A stretch of 64,000 nt of DNA from JBDXHU01 sp039989475 (lineage in GTDB: Bacteria > Pseudomonadota > Gammaproteobacteria > Pseudomonadales > Halieaceae), in NCBI GenBank assembly GCA_039989475.1, contig JBDXHU010000010.1, positions 124,001-188,000 of the forward strand, read 5' to 3'. The notes under the pieces were generated by a model. The model worked only from the letters and a program-made list of their open reading frames with translations. It did not search any database and was not told the origin of the DNA. Made by a program: the position numbers and the translations under genes. Below, one piece after another: positions 1 through 7,420 of this stretch (the stretch's first letter is position 1; each line of letters opens with the position of its first letter).

Positions 1-1
1 T

Positions 2-220
2 CAAGTCGGCGATCTGCAGTTGCAGGCGCCTGTCAAAACGGAGAACAGCGCAGCGGCTGAGGAGCTTGAGACCGGCTATGGCCTGAACCTGGAGCGTATG
101 GAGCGGCGCGTGATAGAGGCCGCACTGAAACAGCACCGCTACAACATTAGCCATGCCGCCAAGGAGTTGGGCCTTACCCGGGCCGCACTGTATCGGCGAA
201 TGGAGAAGTATGGGTTTTAA
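2..220 (+). CDS. C-terminus of an NtrC-family response regulator (partial)
   Basis: Only the last ~72 codons are present; the frame is open through the left edge. The residues are a Fis-type helix-turn-helix: an acidic linker, then NLERMERRVIEAAL, NISHAAKELGLTRAALYRRM and a final EKYGF, the usual end of sigma-54-dependent NtrC/NtrX-like activators. The AAA+ and receiver domains would lie to the left of the window. The stop codon overlaps the start of the histidine kinase that follows, so the two are a translationally coupled two-component pair. Which sigma-54 promoters it controls cannot be told from here. Confidence 0.85.
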   Translation, partial: QVGDLQLQAPVKTENSAAAEELETGYGLNLERMERRVIEAALKQHRYNISHAAKELGLTRAALYRRMEKYGF

Positions 221-1562
221 GAACTTCTCCCTGCTTATCGGGCTGCGCCTGTTGCTGCTGGTGCTGGTGCTGGCTGCCCTGGTTTACCTATTTGTCGTAC
301 CCGGCTATCCCATGCTGCGGCTGCTGCTGGGCCTGGTGGCAGTGGCACAGTTATTCGAGACGGTGCGCTTTGTCAGTCGCACCAATGCCGAGCTGACGCG
401 GTTTCTTGACGCGATTCGCTATGCTGACTTTGGTCAGCGCTTCAGGATGGAAGAAGTCGGCGCCGGCTTCGAGGAGCTGGGCCAGGTATTTACCGGCATT
501 ATCGAGCGCTTCCAGGGCCTGCGTAACCAGCAGGAAGAGAGCCTGCGTCATCTCAAGGCCTTGATGGAACATGTGCCGGTGCCGCTGCTGTCAGTGCATG
601 GGGACGGCAAGATTCATTTGCATAACAATGCAGCGCGCCGGCTGTTCGGCAGTATCAAGGTGGAGCGTCTCGAGGATTTACGCGTGTTTGGCGAGGATTT
701 TCATCGTCACATGCTGGCAGTAGCGCCGGGTGAGAGGCGCCTGGCGGTGTTTCTGCTGGATGCCGTTGAGCAGCGTTTGATTCTCTCCGCCACGGAAATA
801 ATTATTGGCGGTGAGGTGGAAAGACTGGTCAGCCTGCAGAACATCCAGAGCGAACTGGACGGTGTGCAATTGCAGGCCTGGCAAGACCTGGTGCGGGTGC
901 TGACCCACGAGATAATGAACAGCATTACCCCGGTTGCATCGTTGGCCAAGACCGCCGCCGACCTGGTTGAGGATGCCACCAGCAAAGTATCAGACCACCC
1001 CGATGTGGTGGAAGAATTGGCGGATGTGAAAAGTGCAGTCGAGACTGTGGCGCGGCGTTCAGACGGTTTGATGCAGTTTGTGCAGAGCTATCGTCAGTTG
1101 ACCCGCTTGCCGGCACCAGACAAGCAGCCGCTGCTGGTCGGTGACTTGTTTGCCAACGCCGCGCAGTTGGTGGCCTCAGGCTGGCAGCAGAAGTCTATTG
1201 CACTGGTGCTGAACGTGGAGCCGATATCACTGCAGTTAAGTGCCGATTCCGACATGCTGGAGCAGGTGTTATTGAACCTGCTGAAAAACGCTGAGCAGGC
1301 ACTGGCGGAAAACCCGGAGCCACAGGTCGAGATGCGCGCCAGCCTCAATCGCAACGGCCATGTCTGTCTGGAAATCTCAGACAACGGCCCGGGTATCGAC
1401 GCCGAGGTCGCGGCCAGGATTTTCGTACCGTTTTTCACCACCAAACGAGAGGGCTCCGGGGTGGGGCTGGCCCTGACTCGCCAGGTCATGCTGGCCCACG
1501 GCGGTAATGTGGTGTTGGGCAGCAGTGACAGCGGCGGCGCGAAATTTACCCTGACTTTCTAG
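210..1562 (+). CDS. NtrY-like membrane sensor histidine kinase
   Basis: This is a 450-residue sensor kinase that would phosphorylate the regulator encoded just upstream. Two hydrophobic segments lie near residues 7-30 and 33-48, followed by a HAMP/PAS-like region (MEHVPVPLLSVHGDG near 120-140). The H-box is LTHEIMNSITPV with the phospho-accepting His at about 233. The ATPase domain shows the N-box LLNLLKNAEQAL near 360, the G1 box DNGPGI, the F box VPFFTTK and the G2 box GSGVGLAL. I chose the ATG at 210 because it overlaps the upstream stop and gives MGFKNFSLL directly before the first membrane helix; a longer start at 153 would run through the regulator. The signal sensed is unknown. Confidence 0.9.
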   Translation: MGFKNFSLLIGLRLLLLVLVLAALVYLFVVPGYPMLRLLLGLVAVAQLFETVRFVSRTNAELTRFLDAIRYADFGQRFRMEEVGAGFEELGQVFTGIIERFQGLRNQQEESLRHLKALMEHVPVPLLSVHGDGKIHLHNNAARRLFGSIKVERLEDLRVFGEDFHRHMLAVAPGERRLAVFLLDAVEQRLILSATEIIIGGEVERLVSLQNIQSELDGVQLQAWQDLVRVLTHEIMNSITPVASLAKTAADLVEDATSKVSDHPDVVEELADVKSAVETVARRSDGLMQFVQSYRQLTRLPAPDKQPLLVGDLFANAAQLVASGWQQKSIALVLNVEPISLQLSADSDMLEQVLLNLLKNAEQALAENPEPQVEMRASLNRNGHVCLEISDNGPGIDAEVAARIFVPFFTTKREGSGVGLALTRQVMLAHGGNVVLGSSDSGGAKFTLTF

Positions 1563-1580
1563 AGCGAGCACGGGAAGATT

Positions 1581-3722
1581 ATGTCCAGGTTCAAGAAGAT
1601 ACTGTTGCTGGTCCTGGCACTGATAGTGGTCTCAGTGCTGGTGAATATCTCTACCACCGCCCCACCGGTACTGGACCGGGAGGCCTTGTTCGCGGCGGCT
1701 GATGACTATGAAGTGCGCATCATCCGCGACGAGTTCGGTGTGCCGCATATCTACGGTAGTCGCGATGCGGATACCGCCTTTGGTTTGGCCTACGCTCACG
1801 CTGAAGACGACTTTGCCACGATCCAGGAGGTCATCCTGGCGACCCGTGGCACCCTGGCTGCGGTTAAAGGACGGGCCGCGGCGCAAACCGATTACCTGAT
1901 TCGCATGATGCGTATCTGGGAGGCGGTGGACGCTGGCTATGACAGCAAACTCAGTGTCCAGGCCCGAGCGGTTGCCGAGGCCTACGCCGCGGGTATAAAC
2001 CTTTATGGCGCCCAGCACCCCGAGCAGGTACTGCCATTTGCCCTGCCTGTGCATGGCAAGGACCTGGTGGCTGGCTTCACCTTTAAGTTGCCGCTGTTCT
2101 ATGGCTTCGATGGCATCCTTGGCAAGTTGTTCAGTGGCGAGACCCGATCACTGGCCCGGCAGGGGGAAATCGCGCTGCAGTTCACGGCCCGGCCCCAGCC
2201 CGAGCTGGGTAGCCAGGGGGTGGCCATTGCACCGTCGCGGTCGGCGGATGGCAAAACCCGGCTGCTGGTCAATTCCCATCAGCCACTGACCGGGCCGGTG
2301 GCCTGGTATGAAGTGCGGCTGCACTCGGAGCAGGGTTGGGATATTGCCGGCGGTACCTTCCCTGGTTCGCCGGTGGTCCTGCACGGCCACAATCGCCAGC
2401 TGGGCTGGGCCAACACGGTCAACAAGCCCGACCTGGTCGATATTTACCAGCTGACCTTGAACCCGGAGGACGAGAATCAGTATTGGCTGGACGGGGAGTG
2501 GCGCGACCTTGAGCGCAGAAGTGCCGATATCCTGGTCAAATTGCTCGGTCCCCTGCGCTGGACCTTCAGTGAGGCGCTATATTTCTCCGCCCATGGGCCA
2601 GTTTTGAAGCTGGAACAGGGCGCTTTCGCGCTGCGCTGGGCCGGCATGGGCGAGGTACGCACCCTGGATCAGTATCTGGCGCTGAACAAGGCTGCCAACC
2701 AGCGGGAATTTGAAGCGGCGCTGGCCATAGGCAGTCAACCCAGCATCAACTATGTTTATGCCGATGCCGAGGGCAACATCGCCCACTACTACAATGCGAT
2801 GTTCCCGCAGCGCGTCGAGGGCTGGGACTGGCAAAAAGACCTGCCGGGTGATCGCTCGGAGCTGATCTGGCAGGATTACCTGCCGTTTGCGGCAATTCCC
2901 ATGACCCGCAACCCAGCCAGCGGTTTTGTTTTTAATGCCAATAACACGCCTTTTGTGTCCAGCGTTGGCGAGGGCCAGCCGCGGCCGCAAGATTTCAGTC
3001 CCACACTGGGAATAGAGACGCGCATGACCAACCGTGCCCTGCGACTGCGTCGGCTTTTGGCCGAGGATGCAGCCATCAGTGCTGAGGATTTCCGTCGCAT
3101 CAAGTATGACCTGCACTACGATCAGGACGCCGAGGGTATTCAGGCACTGGCTGACTTCCTCGCCGAGGGCAGTGAATCAGTGGCAGGGGATTTGCAGGCT
3201 GCCTACGGCCTGCTCCAGTCCTGGGACTACAGCACGGACCAGGATAATCGCAGTGCCGCTCTCGCCGTTATCACACTGGAGCCGCTGCTGGATTTGCGCA
3301 AGCGGCGTGAGGGGGTAAGCCTGGAGCAGGAGCTGCGACGCGCACAGCAATACCTGCTGACGCATTTTGGGCGCATTGATCCCGCCTACGGCGAGGTAAC
3401 CCGGCTGCGGCGTGGCCGGCAGGACTGGCCTATCGATGGTGGCCCGGATGTGTTGCGCGCGGTGTATACCGAGGCGGATGACAATGACGGCAAGCTTATC
3501 GATGTGGCTGGCGACAGCTACATCATGTTTGTCGAGTGGGACCAGCAGGGTGCAGTGAGCTCCAGTTCCATGCACAGTTTCGGCAGCGCCACCCTGGATG
3601 AGAAATCACCCCATTACGCCGATCAGGCGCCGCTCTTTGCCGAGATGGTCGAAAAACCGGTGCGCTTGCAGCTGGACGATCTGCTGCAGCACGCCAGCCG
3701 CGACTATCGCCCGCAGCGCTGA
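1581..3722 (+). CDS. penicillin-acylase-family Ntn-hydrolase (possible acyl-homoserine-lactone acylase)
   Basis: This 713-residue protein belongs to the S45 penicillin amidase family, whose members cleave amides such as beta-lactam side chains or N-acyl-homoserine lactones after self-processing into alpha and beta chains. It starts with a membrane or signal segment (residues 5-23), then IIRDEFGVPHIYG, the typical alpha-chain start. The likely nucleophile is Ser211 in LGSQG, followed by VAIAPSRSADG and NSHQPL; cleavage before it gives a ~210-residue alpha chain, a normal size. GGTFPGSPVVLHGHNRQLGW and the C-terminal SPHYADQ match the beta chain. It begins 18 bases after the kinase stop and may be in the same operon. 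Substrate is inference only. Confidence 0.85.
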   Translation: MSRFKKILLLVLALIVVSVLVNISTTAPPVLDREALFAAADDYEVRIIRDEFGVPHIYGSRDADTAFGLAYAHAEDDFATIQEVILATRGTLAAVKGRAAAQTDYLIRMMRIWEAVDAGYDSKLSVQARAVAEAYAAGINLYGAQHPEQVLPFALPVHGKDLVAGFTFKLPLFYGFDGILGKLFSGETRSLARQGEIALQFTARPQPELGSQGVAIAPSRSADGKTRLLVNSHQPLTGPVAWYEVRLHSEQGWDIAGGTFPGSPVVLHGHNRQLGWANTVNKPDLVDIYQLTLNPEDENQYWLDGEWRDLERRSADILVKLLGPLRWTFSEALYFSAHGPVLKLEQGAFALRWAGMGEVRTLDQYLALNKAANQREFEAALAIGSQPSINYVYADAEGNIAHYYNAMFPQRVEGWDWQKDLPGDRSELIWQDYLPFAAIPMTRNPASGFVFNANNTPFVSSVGEGQPRPQDFSPTLGIETRMTNRALRLRRLLAEDAAISAEDFRRIKYDLHYDQDAEGIQALADFLAEGSESVAGDLQAAYGLLQSWDYSTDQDNRSAALAVITLEPLLDLRKRREGVSLEQELRRAQQYLLTHFGRIDPAYGEVTRLRRGRQDWPIDGGPDVLRAVYTEADDNDGKLIDVAGDSYIMFVEWDQQGAVSSSSMHSFGSATLDEKSPHYADQAPLFAEMVEKPVRLQLDDLLQHASRDYRPQR

Positions 3723-3725
3723 GGC

Positions 3726-4562
3726 CTAGGGGCTGATTGGTGTAAACGGCTGCACATCGACCTCGCCGTCACAGATACTGACAAAACTGGATTCGGGGAT
3801 CGGCTCCCACAGGCCCATATCATCGGACAGGGGCTCAGACACCACGCAGCGCGCATCCTCGGTAAACTGGTCCAGCAGGACTTGTTGCTCCGGCGTCAAT
3901 TGTTCTTCGATGGCACCCAGGTCTTTGCTGTGGAACAGGGTCCGGGTTTCGCCCTCGCTGGAATATCGAAAAGCATAGATGTGCTTTCCGTCAGAGATGC
4001 CGAGGGTCATATGCAGCGGAAATTCTATACCGACGGCCTTGCCCTGCTGCTCTATAAATCCGGCCATGCGCGCCACGCCCTGCCAGACGTTGTCCCGCAG
4101 CCCAAAATGCAGTGCGAGCAGGAACATCACCTCGGAATCGGTGCTGCCGGCCAGGGCGGGGAAATACTCGTCGTCCAGGGCAGCCAGCAGGCGCCGGCGT
4201 AGACGCGGGAACTCCTTGATCACGCCGTTATGCACGAACAACCAGTTTTCGTAGCGAAAGGGGTGACAGTTGGTGTACTGGATGGGCGAGCCGGTTGAAG
4301 CCCGTATGTGAGCCATGAACAAGGGTGAGCTGACGTGGGTGCAAAGGTCGTGCAGGTTGGAGTCGTTCCAGGCGGGTTGCACATTTTTGTACAAGCCCGG
4401 GGTCTCCATTTGTCCGTACCAGCCCACACCGAAACCGTCCCCGTTAGTGGTATTGGGCCCCTGCCGTGCGTGCAGGCTCTGGTCGATTAACGAGTGGCGG
4501 GTGTTGAAAATGAGTTCTCCGAGTGGGATTGAACCCCCGGAATAAGCGAGCCAGCGGCACAT
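3726..4562 (-). CDS. class II glutamine amidotransferase (YafJ/EgtC-like)
   Basis: The 278-residue protein begins MCRWLAYSGG, so Cys2 becomes the N-terminal nucleophile after Met removal, as in class II (Ntn) glutamine amidotransferases. DGFGVGWYG, AHIRASTG, NCHPFRYENWLFVHNG and STDSEVMFLL are the substrate-binding and oxyanion-hole motifs of the YafJ-like group. There is no synthase or isomerase domain, so it is a stand-alone amidohydrolase-type protein; the acceptor is unknown. It converges with the acylase gene with only three bases between the stops. The only Met at the correct place before Cys fixes the start. It has no functional neighbour in the window. Confidence 0.9.
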   Translation of the reverse strand: MCRWLAYSGGSIPLGELIFNTRHSLIDQSLHARQGPNTTNGDGFGVGWYGQMETPGLYKNVQPAWNDSNLHDLCTHVSSPLFMAHIRASTGSPIQYTNCHPFRYENWLFVHNGVIKEFPRLRRRLLAALDDEYFPALAGSTDSEVMFLLALHFGLRDNVWQGVARMAGFIEQQGKAVGIEFPLHMTLGISDGKHIYAFRYSSEGETRTLFHSKDLGAIEEQLTPEQQVLLDQFTEDARCVVSEPLSDDMGLWEPIPESSFVSICDGEVDVQPFTPISP

Positions 4563-4777
4563 GAACCCTCCTGTATGTCCTGTGTGTTTACTGCTTTATA
4601 GCAGATAGCGCTGAAGACGCTATTCTGGTGCAGAATATTGCGGGTTGACCGGTGAGCGTGGCGCGCTATACTTGCGGCGCTTGTCACGTGATCTATTTAT
4701 GCGATCAAAGTTGAAGTACCGCTTGTAGCTCTCCTTCCTTTTCTTTTCATAAGTAAACACTAAATATCAAGCACCCG

Positions 4778-4798
4778 GTCTCCATTGGAGACATTTTT
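4778..4798 (+). promoter_or_regulatory. hairpin with U-run in the cold-shock gene 5' leader
   Basis: GTCTCC (4778-4783), loop ATT and GGAGAC (4787-4792) form a perfect 6-bp hairpin followed by ATTTTT, ending about 25-30 bases before the csp start codon. The core CTCCAYTGGAG occurs again before the second cold-shock gene at 21702-21714. It looks like a leader attenuator or RNA thermosensor rather than the terminator of an upstream gene, because the nearest upstream gene is on the other strand. The leader from 4563 on is otherwise free of genes. Confidence 0.5.
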
Positions 4799-4822
4799 AC
4801 TTATGTATTTGAGGAAAGAACT

Positions 4823-5032
4823 ATGTCCGAACGAGTTACTGGCACTGTAAAGTGGTTTAATGAAACCAAAGGCTTCGGCTTCATCGAGCAGGAAAATGGT
4901 CCTGACGTATTCGCACACTTCAGTGCGATTGCGGGTGACGGCTTCAAGACTCTGGCCGAAGGCCAGAAAGTTGAATTTACCGTGACCGATGGCCAGAAAG
5001 GCCCACAGGCTGAGAATATCGTCGCCGTATAA
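4823..5032 (+). CDS. CspA-family cold-shock protein
   Basis: This is a 69-residue single cold-shock domain, the standard length for the family, which binds single-stranded RNA/DNA and melts RNA secondary structure. GTVKWFNETKGFGFIEQ contains RNP1 (KGFGFI) and DVFAHFSAI contains RNP2. The start ATG is preceded by a GAGGAAAG ribosome-binding site. A long AT-rich leader with a hairpin lies upstream and a strong terminator downstream, so it is a monocistronic unit. It is nearly identical in its RNA-binding core to the second copy at 21765. Confidence 0.97.
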   Translation: MSERVTGTVKWFNETKGFGFIEQENGPDVFAHFSAIAGDGFKTLAEGQKVEFTVTDGQKGPQAENIVAV

Positions 5033-5052
5033 AGCGATCGTTTAGACTCTAT

Positions 5053-5087
5053 AAAGCCGCTATTGCTTGGCAATAGCGGCTTTTTTT
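5053..5087 (+). terminator. intrinsic terminator of the cold-shock gene
   Basis: AAAGCCGCTATTG (5053-5065) pairs perfectly with CAATAGCGGCTTT (5071-5083) around the loop CTTGG, and seven T residues run from 5081. The symmetric A-run on the left arm means it could also stop transcription of the leuC-like gene arriving from the other strand. Confidence 0.9.
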
Positions 5088-5165
5088 ATGGGCGCAGTAT
5101 TTGTGTTGACGCTGCTATATCGGCGCTGCGCCCAAGCTCTTTCCGGGTGAAAAAAAGGCGTAAAG

Positions 5166-6548
5166 CTACAGCAGCTCCCGGGGATCGGCAATCCTGCCTT
5201 TGATGGCCGAAGCCACCACCGTGATGGGGCTGGCCAGGTGGGTGCGCGTTTGCGCACCCTGGCGGCCTTCGAAATTGCGATTGGTGCTGGAAATCACCCG
5301 TTTGCCGGGCCCAAAGGTTTCTCCACCGGCGTAAAAGCACATGGAGCAGCCGGATTCGCGCCATTCAAAACCGGCGTCGGTAAATACCTTGTCCAGACCC
5401 TCTTCTTCCGCGGCGCGTTTGACCGCCGTGGAGCCGGGCACCACTACCGCGGCAACACCATCAGCCACTTTCTGATCCTTGAGCAGGGCCGCGGCGGCAC
5501 GCAAGTCGCTGATACGACTATTGGTGCAGGAACCGATGAAAGCAGCATCGATGGCCATATCGCTAATACCCGCCCCTGGCTGTAAATCCTGGTAGGCCAG
5601 TGCCTTTTCCATGCCCGCGTCTCCAGCGGGCGGAATTTTGGCCGAGACAGCCATCGCGTGTTGGGGGCTGGTGCCCCAGGTAATGGTGGGTTCGACCTGG
5701 TCGGCGTTGATGAGGATTTCCCAGTCGTACTCAGCCTCGGGGTCACTGGGCAATTGTTGCCAGTAGTCCAGGGCTTGCCGCCAATCTTCACCGCTGGGTG
5801 CGAACGGCCGGCCCTGCAGGTACTTGAAGGTGGCCTGGTCCGGGGCAATGAGCCCGGTGAAGGCGGAGAATTCCACCGCCATATTGCACAGGGTCATACG
5901 CGCTTCGATATCCATGGCGCGCACGGTGCTGCCGCCGAACTCAACCGCGTAGCCGGCGCCACCACTGGCGCCGTGCACCTGTATAAGGTGCAGGATCAGG
6001 TCCTTGGCGGTGACTCCCGCTTGCAGCTCACCCTCGAAACGCACCAGCATGCTGCGCGGACGTTTAACGCGCAGGGTTTGGGTCACCAGGGCGTGCTCCA
6101 CCTCGGATGAGCCCACTCCCCAGGCCATAGCGCCGAGCGCGCCCTGGGTGCAGGTATGGCTATCGGGGCACACCAGGGTCAGCCCGGGCTGAACAATACC
6201 CTGCTCAGGCGAGATCACGTGCACGATGCCCTGTCGAGGGTCGTCCATGTCATAGAGCGTGATGCCGGCCCGCCTGGTCTCAAGCCGGGTCGCTTCAATA
6301 AAGGCTTTGCCCGAGGGCATCAGGGTATTGTCGTCTCGCCCCGGCCGGGTATCGACAACATGGTCCATGGTGCAGAAGGCGCGCTCCGGTGAGCGCACTT
6401 TGCGACCCTCTTCGTGCAGGCTTTGCAGGGCGATTGAGCCGGTTCGTTCGTGCAGGAATATGCGATCGATATACACCAGGCTGGTGCCATCATCCAACTC
6501 CTCCACGGTGTGGCTTTCCCAAAGCTTGTCGAACAGGGTTTGTGGCAT
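5166..6548 (-). CDS. 3-isopropylmalate dehydratase large-subunit homologue (LeuC-like), no LeuD partner nearby
   Basis: The 460-residue protein is an aconitase-superfamily large subunit of LeuC length. [4Fe-4S] ligands are Cys341 in GSCTNSR and Cys401/Cys404 in GCSMC; CPDSHTCTQGALGAMAWGVG, SSTNRNFEGRQG and a C-terminal THLASP segment are also typical. Normal LeuC pairs with a small LeuD subunit encoded directly downstream, but here the next sequence is the cold-shock terminator and no leuD lies in the window. Sequence around GCSMCFYAGGETFGPG and NMAVEFSAFTG differs from the usual leucine-pathway enzyme, so it may be a paralogue acting on another hydroxyacid (citraconate or a malate derivative), borrowing a small subunit made elsewhere. 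Confidence 0.85.
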   Translation of the reverse strand: MPQTLFDKLWESHTVEELDDGTSLVYIDRIFLHERTGSIALQSLHEEGRKVRSPERAFCTMDHVVDTRPGRDDNTLMPSGKAFIEATRLETRRAGITLYDMDDPRQGIVHVISPEQGIVQPGLTLVCPDSHTCTQGALGAMAWGVGSSEVEHALVTQTLRVKRPRSMLVRFEGELQAGVTAKDLILHLIQVHGASGGAGYAVEFGGSTVRAMDIEARMTLCNMAVEFSAFTGLIAPDQATFKYLQGRPFAPSGEDWRQALDYWQQLPSDPEAEYDWEILINADQVEPTITWGTSPQHAMAVSAKIPPAGDAGMEKALAYQDLQPGAGISDMAIDAAFIGSCTNSRISDLRAAAALLKDQKVADGVAAVVVPGSTAVKRAAEEEGLDKVFTDAGFEWRESGCSMCFYAGGETFGPGKRVISSTNRNFEGRQGAQTRTHLASPITVVASAIKGRIADPRELL

Positions 6549-6584
6549 TGCTTTATTGTTCCCGCTGTCTCAGGCTCGTGGGCT

Positions 6585-6598
6585 ATGATTAAAATCAT
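6585..6598. promoter_or_regulatory. 14-bp perfect palindrome upstream of the leuC-like gene
   Basis: ATGATTAAAATCAT reads the same on both strands and lies 37 bases upstream of the leuC-like start codon, in the divergent intergenic region. It is a good candidate operator for a dimeric regulator, but no regulator gene is adjacent. Confidence 0.4.
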
Positions 6599-6637
6599 GG
6601 TCACCCGGTGTGTCCGGGGCGTAATAGGCTAGCCCAT

Positions 6638-6649
6638 ATTTAGCTAAAT
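6638..6649. promoter_or_regulatory. 12-bp perfect palindrome in the leuC/transporter divergent region
   Basis: ATTTAGCTAAAT is a perfect palindrome 49 bases before the start of the membrane protein gene at 6698, followed by an AT-rich stretch that could hold its promoter. Operator function is inferred only from symmetry and position. Confidence 0.35.
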
Positions 6650-6697
6650 GTATTATCATTATAACTTTATAGCTTTTATAAGCCGAATAACAAGCAG

Positions 6698-7336
6698 ATG
6701 GACATATTTACTCCTGAAATCCTGGTCCTGCTGACCAGCGCCGCCGGCATTGCCTTTGTGCATACGCTGATGGGGCCAGACCATTACCTGCCATTTGTGT
6801 CTATGGCGGTCGCCCGTCAGTGGAGCTGGCGCAAAATACTGACGATTACCCTCTTGTGTGGATCCGGGCACCTGCTGGGGTCAGTATTGCTTGGACTGTT
6901 TGGTATCTGGGCCCAGTCGGGGCTCACGGGGCTGGTCGTGATTGAAGGGTGGCGTGGCGATCTTGCCGCCTGGTTGTTGTTCAGCTTTGGCCTGGTTTAC
7001 CTGGCCTGGGGTATTCGCCACGCAGGTCAGGCCCATGTGCATCGTCACAGCCCCACCCACCCCCAGTGGATTATCTTTATCATCTTTGTGTTGGGCCCCT
7101 GTGAGCCGCTGATTCCGCTGTTGATGTATCCCGCGGCCAAGGCCAGTGTGTTGGGTGTGCTGGCGGTGACTGCTGTGTTTGGTCTGGTGACCGTGATGAC
7201 CATGCTGGCGGCGGTGGCGCTGAGCTACTACGGCCTGCGCAAGCTGCATTTCCCCCGCCTGGAGCGTTTTGGCCATGCGATGGCGGGTGCCACGCTGAGC
7301 GCCTGCGGTGCATCCATTCTTTTTCTGGGGCTGTGA
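6698..7336 (+). CDS. multi-pass membrane protein with HX5DH motif (UreH/HupE/nickel-cobalt permease-like)
   Basis: The 212-residue protein has about six hydrophobic segments. The first contains His22-T-L-M-G-P-Asp28-His29, the HX5DH signature seen in UreH-type and HupE/UreJ permeases and related to the HX4DH motif of nickel/cobalt transporters; GPCEPLIPLLMYPAA in a later helix is a second conserved polar patch. A His-containing loop (HAGQAHVHRHSPTH, near 108-121) faces one side of the membrane. It heads a run of plus-strand genes that includes a cupin with a His-rich tail, which suggests metal delivery, but the transported ion cannot be read from sequence. TauE-like export is an alternative. 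Confidence 0.65.
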   Translation: MDIFTPEILVLLTSAAGIAFVHTLMGPDHYLPFVSMAVARQWSWRKILTITLLCGSGHLLGSVLLGLFGIWAQSGLTGLVVIEGWRGDLAAWLLFSFGLVYLAWGIRHAGQAHVHRHSPTHPQWIIFIIFVLGPCEPLIPLLMYPAAKASVLGVLAVTAVFGLVTVMTMLAAVALSYYGLRKLHFPRLERFGHAMAGATLSACGASILFLGL

Positions 7337-7337
7337 A

Positions 7338-7411
7338 TATGAACCCCGCTGAAGGCTCTGACTATGAAACCCGCTGAAGGCTTTGAACTTAACCCCGCTG
7401 AAGGCTCTGAC
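7338..7411 (+). repeat. three tandem ~25-bp repeats carrying a ribosome-binding site and start codon
   Basis: Units at 7338-7362, 7363-7388 and 7389-7411 share the core CCCGCTGAAGGCTYTGA and the first two begin TATGAA. Each contains the purine-rich GAAGG, so each is a copy of a translation-initiation region; the third copy serves the amidohydrolase ATG at 7413. The repeats fill the whole gap between the membrane protein gene and the amidohydrolase gene. Confidence 0.85.
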
Positions 7412-7420
7412 TATGAGTGA
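7364..7420 (+). CDS. possible 18-codon leader peptide overlapping the amidohydrolase start
   Basis: Within the tandem repeats, the ATG at 7364 opens MKPAEGFELNPAEGSDYE and stops at 7418-7420, so its stop overlaps the ATG of the amidohydrolase (7413) by eight bases. It is preceded by the GAAGG of the first repeat. The arrangement would couple translation of the two. It may simply be a by-product of the repeat duplication, hence the low confidence. Confidence 0.3.
   Translation: MKPAEGFELNPAEGSDYE

Noticed and set aside
4563..4777. A small gene in the cold-shock leader region
   Set aside because: The region is AT-rich with no start-site-supported frame; it fits a long untranslated leader.
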